Shown: one piece after another, positions 60,201 through 64,000 of the stretch
How positions within the stretch are numbered: the first letter of the stretch is position 1
Layout of the letters: every line of letters starts with the position of its first letter
From: Phascolomyces articulosus
Taxonomy: Eukaryota; Mucoromycota; Mucoromycetes; Mucorales; Lichtheimiaceae
DNA: 64,000 bases
Direction of reading: 5' to 3'
Assembly (NCBI GenBank): GCA_025677815.1
Contig: JAIXMP010000009.1
Coordinates: forward strand, 248,001-312,000
Translations under genes and position numbers: made by a program
Notes under the pieces: model-generated
The model's database searches: none
The model's input: only the letters and a program-made list of their open reading frames with translations
Told to the model about the DNA's origin: nothing

Positions 60201-62559
60201 TTGACAAGTTCTTTTTCGAGTTTTTCTTTCTCGACCTTGTATTTTTCTTCTAATTCGCTTGGTGCAAAGGTGGCATCTGTATAAACACTTTCTAATCCAT
60301 CTTCAATCATGGTAGCCGAGATCGAATTACGGAAAGACTCCCCGGAAGAATCGTCATCGTCATTTTCGTTTCTACTTTCTGATCGTGTACGTCGTGAATT
60401 ACGTATCCGTGTAATATCGTCATATAATTTTTCAAGATCCTCATCCTTCATATCACCAAAATTACTTTCATTGGCATAATAGTTTAATACAGCTTCTCGA
60501 CGTGCGTAGTTCCAATCAATCACTTCAGAACTAATCATACTGGCACTTTCTGTAGGTGATTCTGGTCGTTCATCATCTTCCCCTGGCTGTGTTGAATTAC
60601 CACCCATGGCGTTCTCGACCGCCACTTTTTGTAATCCACGTTCCCGTCGTACTTCTTCTGGATGGTTGAATCGAAAAATATGATAGTCACCAAGAATAAT
60701 ACGAAAACCACTGCGTAGTCGTCGAGGTTCGTAAATACGCATACCGTTGACCATGGTAACAGAATCTTTGTTGGGTGTAATGGTGACGGATCCATTGTTG
60801 TTTTCAAATGTACAATGTTCATCAAGTATATTCGATCCAGAAAGTCGAATATCTGGTTGTGCCGCGCTTTCTAATCGACCGACTTTGGTAAGGCCAATCT
60901 TGATTTGATACATGAGACATTCAGACATGAGTGGATCTTCATTGAGATTCACCAAATGAGGCATTTTCTTAGGTGCATACACACCCACATTGTTCTTGTG
61001 GACAGCAATACCCAATTCTTCCAATGCCTTTTCTCGTTCGGTATGGATAAGTTCTGTCTTTTTCAACTTTTCTTCCCATGTTTCGTTGAGATTGGCCAAC
61101 AATTTCTCAGAGCTTTGAAGTTGTTCCACAATTTCTTGTCGATTCATCTTTTTCTTTACACCTTTGCTATCTGTAAATTCGAGTTCGACATTGGCTTTGT
61201 TCAGTGCAGATCGGGAAGGTGCTGGCATTAAATTTCGACTACTACCACCTGCACGAACACCACCGCCACCACCAGTTTTGTAGGCACTGTTGGCAGTTAA
61301 TTGTTCGACTTCTTCAGGTGCATACGTTCGTAATCGATCACGTAATACTTCCAATTCATCCTTGAGTTCGCGAATCATCTTGGCATTAGGATCTTCATTC
61401 ACAACAGCCTTGTTCTTGATCTTCTTTGCTTGATCGGCGTATCGAAGTGTACTCAATGTTTCGTCATAATCAGCAGGTGAAATAGCGGCAATCATGGCAG
61501 TTTTGGAATTACCACCCAATGAATCTTTTAGTAACCATGTGAGAACCTAAATCAAGCAATGTATATTTAGAAGGAATTCAGAAACAAATAAATAAAAAGA
61601 GACAAATAATTTTTACCGAATCACGATAAGGAACAAAAGTTTCTTTGGCCTTTCGACCTTTTCGGCCTTCATTTTGAGATTGTTCAGCCAAACCAGCAAT
61701 GACTTTACCAAGTGTAGTCAGAGATCTGTTGATGTTGGCACCTTCTTTTAATCGAGCTCCAGTAGCTCCTGTACTGTTGGCACGTTCACTACCTGCTAAA
61801 TCTACCAAACTTTGTTCTATTTAATTATTGGTTTTTTTTTATAAAAAAAAAGAAAAAAAATCTACAGTATAATAGTGATATATTCTCTGGTTTACCTAAT
61901 ACGAGCCACCTTTTCACCTTCCATCTTGGTAAGTTCATCTTTACGTTTTTGTGTCAAGAAAAGAGTAAACACAGCGTGGGATCTAGATGATGTTTCGTTC
62001 ATGTTGGTGGCTGCAACTGTTCTAGCCTATGTAAATCAGGTAAAGTTTAAAGTTTTGATCTTTTTTTTCATTTTCTCATTCCCCGATCCATCGATCTATC
62101 CCTCTTTCTTTTTTTGTTCGTTACCTTGTTACCATCATCCATAAGTTGATTGATATCATTAAATGAATGAACCACTACGCGTGATAAATCTTCAACATAA
62201 GGACCCAAACTTGGATGCTCACGGACTTTGAGATTGCCTTTATTCTTAGGATTTAATAAATCGCGTACTTTCTCATTATAAATTTCAATATAGGTAACTT
62301 CAACATGATATGTAACATTTGGATCTTGATTATTGTTGATACGTTCGAATAACTCGGAACATGTACGTGGGGTAATACCATAATCTTCACCATAACCCAT
62401 CTAAATCATTCCCAAAGTCATGTATATATATAGAATGAGTTGTCATTTCTACTTTATCCATATTATTTCTTTTTAAATTACCATAGAGTATGATTTTCCT
62501 GCACCCGTCTGACCATCTATAATAAAATAATACACCATTTTTAACTATCCTACTTCAAT

Positions 62560-62594
<35 letters not shown>

Positions 62595-62980
62595 GCTTAC
62601 AGGCAAAAATACAACAATTATACCCATCAAAAGCATGGTTCAAAAGATCGACACCCAAATCATCATAGACTTGTTGTTGATCGGCATAATTCGGTGCATT
62701 TTTATCGGCTGACCAATACGACTTGTCAAAGGTAAATGCTTTATGATCTTCAGAATCTTTACCAGTTCTAGAATCTTGAGGTCGACTAATAATTGTTTGA
62801 TCACCATCCATTCGAATCAATCCAACCGCTCCACGTGCAAGTTCTATATATATTATACAATTCAACCCACCCAAAAAGTTAATCTTTTTTTTTCTGCATG
62901 ATAACTCGAATATCCAAAATATTACCTCTTGAATTCAATGGACGACATCTCACAACGACCTTAATATTTCCTCCACTCAT
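57270..62980 (-). CDS. Kinesin-3 motor (UNC-104/KIF1 family)
   Basis: Multi-exon gene of roughly 1,600 residues, from ATG 62980 to TAA 57270. It opens [19 protein letters not shown]; the short first exon is 62926-62980. The motor has the P-loop [13 protein letters not shown], rebuilt by splicing, SSRSH (switch I) and [15 protein letters not shown] (switch II), ending [18 protein letters not shown]. One long exon (~57971-61548) carries the neck coil, an FHA domain (residues around [14 protein letters not shown] ... [17 protein letters not shown]), KIF1B-like and DUF3694-like regions, and Ser/Asn-rich linkers. The last exons encode a PH domain ([19 protein letters not shown] ... [12 protein letters not shown]). 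The PH domain binds membrane phosphoinositides, so the motor should carry vesicles or endosomes to microtubule plus ends. Fungal homologues (UncA, Kin3) move early endosomes. Confidence 0.95.
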
Positions 62981-64000
62981 ATTGGAATCAAGAAATAAAT
63001 ATAAAAGTTATTGAGATATATGTAATAGTAGATGGTTTTTCCTTTTTTTTTTTGCTGATAAAAAGAAAGGTGGATAGGGTACGTATCGTTGTTGCTGTCC
63101 TGGTTATTTTATTTTATATGTATGTATATATATATATATATGTCCCTAAAATGAAGGGTTTTTTTTTATTTGAGTTAATTGTCATGGTAAATTAATATTC
63201 ATTTTCATTTTTTATATATAACCTTACCCGAACAAATGAACGGTCCTTATATTATTATTCTTTTTACAAGTCGATATGGTTGTAATACAAATTATTGATC
63301 GTGAAAACGGATTTACAAGATGACTCTTTTCTTTTTTTTTCTTTGGTATATTTGAAAAGAGTCACCAATAAGTAGTTGTTGAGGAGAGAGTGGATGGGTG
63401 AAGGAAAAGAAATATATATAATATATACAAAATAGAAAATAGAGAAAAAAAAGGGTATAAAGCTGAAAGAGAAAAAAAGAAAGAAAAAAAAAAAAAAGAT
63501 GGACCAATGTAAACTTTTTTTCTTCTTCTTTGGAATTGTCTCTTCAGGGACAAAATAAATGGTTTACAAAGAAGTGTATTTTTCTTTCAGCTTAATAATG
63601 TCGTTGTTTGGTATGGTTGTTCTCTCTTTCTTCACTCTTTAACTATATATTTCCCTTTCGTTTTTTGTCGACTGTTGTTGGTTTAAAAAGGGAATTAATA
63701 GAAGAGACCCAATGGTTGATGTAGACAAGCAAAAGAGAGAAAGAAAAAAAAAAGGTGTTACGAGTTGGGTCAAGATGAACGCGGAGTTTTTGTCATTGAG
63801 TGTAAGCTTGTACAAGGTGTTTTTTGTATTATGAAAAAAAGAGAGCATGGTATCTTCATATAACATGTTGGTATTTACATTACTATTGATCTCTATTTTA
63901 TTAATAAGGTACTTGAGTTTCTATCTTTTTTTTATAATAATGTAACTACTAATGATCCCCTTACATAAGTATTATTATTAATGCATATGGCGGGTGTTGT
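62981..64000. promoter_or_regulatory. Upstream region of the kinesin-3 gene
   Basis: This is leader and promoter of the motor gene, then AT-rich sequence to the window edge. It has A/G-rich tracts on the plus strand at 63430-63500 and 63725-63755 (pyrimidine-rich on the gene's strand) and a (TA)n run near 63120-63140. No second gene is seen before the edge. Confidence 0.5.

Noticed and set aside
63313..63553. Phe/Ser-rich ORFs near the right edge
   Set aside because: They are translations of pyrimidine tracts in the kinesin promoter and leader.

Overview
The window is AT-rich nuclear DNA from a filamentous fungus, most likely an early-diverging one (Mucoromycota, probably Mucorales). The evidence is the gene content and the gene structure. 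Housekeeping fungal genes are cut by many short GT-AG introns (about 50-180 nt) with CTAAC/CTAAT-like branch points close to the acceptor. Genes typical of early-diverging fungi but rare or absent in Dikarya are present (an Integrator INTS11 subunit, an LRRC58-like protein). An ERT1/AcuK-type zinc-cluster regulator confirms a fungal genome. The genus cannot be fixed from the sequence alone. All gene models below were spliced by hand and checked for frame. Fifteen have summed coding lengths divisible by three. The ERT1 and kinesin models are spliced but not fully summed, and one ERT1 intron is unresolved.

Layout from left to right: an AT-rich start with a possible LINE remnant; LRRC58-like protein (+) facing ribosomal protein L14 (-); a 2.7 kb desert; the golgin RUD3 (+) facing the polyadenylation factor FIP1 (-); a 140-bp divergent promoter shared by FIP1 and a GH35 beta-galactosidase (+), which lies tail-to-tail with galactose mutarotase (-); a mitochondrial carrier (+), an MFS transporter (+), ribosomal protein L2 (+), DNA ligase I (+), calcipressin (+), an unrecognised protein (+) and APC3/CDC27 (+); then ERT1 (-) and TVP23 (-); a 2.7 kb desert; a small secreted repeat protein (+), INTS11 (+) and eIF5B (+); a 2.8 kb desert; and a kinesin-3 motor (-) up to the right edge.

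The only adjacent genes that clearly share a pathway are the beta-galactosidase and the mutarotase. The beta-galactosidase releases beta-D-galactose and the mutarotase makes the alpha form needed by galactokinase. The rest is ordinary unlinked housekeeping: translation (L14, L2, eIF5B), RNA 3' processing (FIP1, INTS11), Golgi traffic (RUD3, TVP23), cell cycle and DNA (APC3, ligase I), calcineurin control and carbon-source control.

I did not find a new multi-gene system. The most unusual signals are at the level of gene structure: a probable 3-nt internal micro-exon in the MFS gene, an exon made only of the start codon in TVP23, and other first coding exons of 4, 6 and 16 nt. There is also a 24-codon upstream ORF ending two bases before the L14 start codon, an INTS11 that seems to lack the C-terminal domain used to pair with INTS9, and a secreted protein with dibasic sites and a collagen-like tail.
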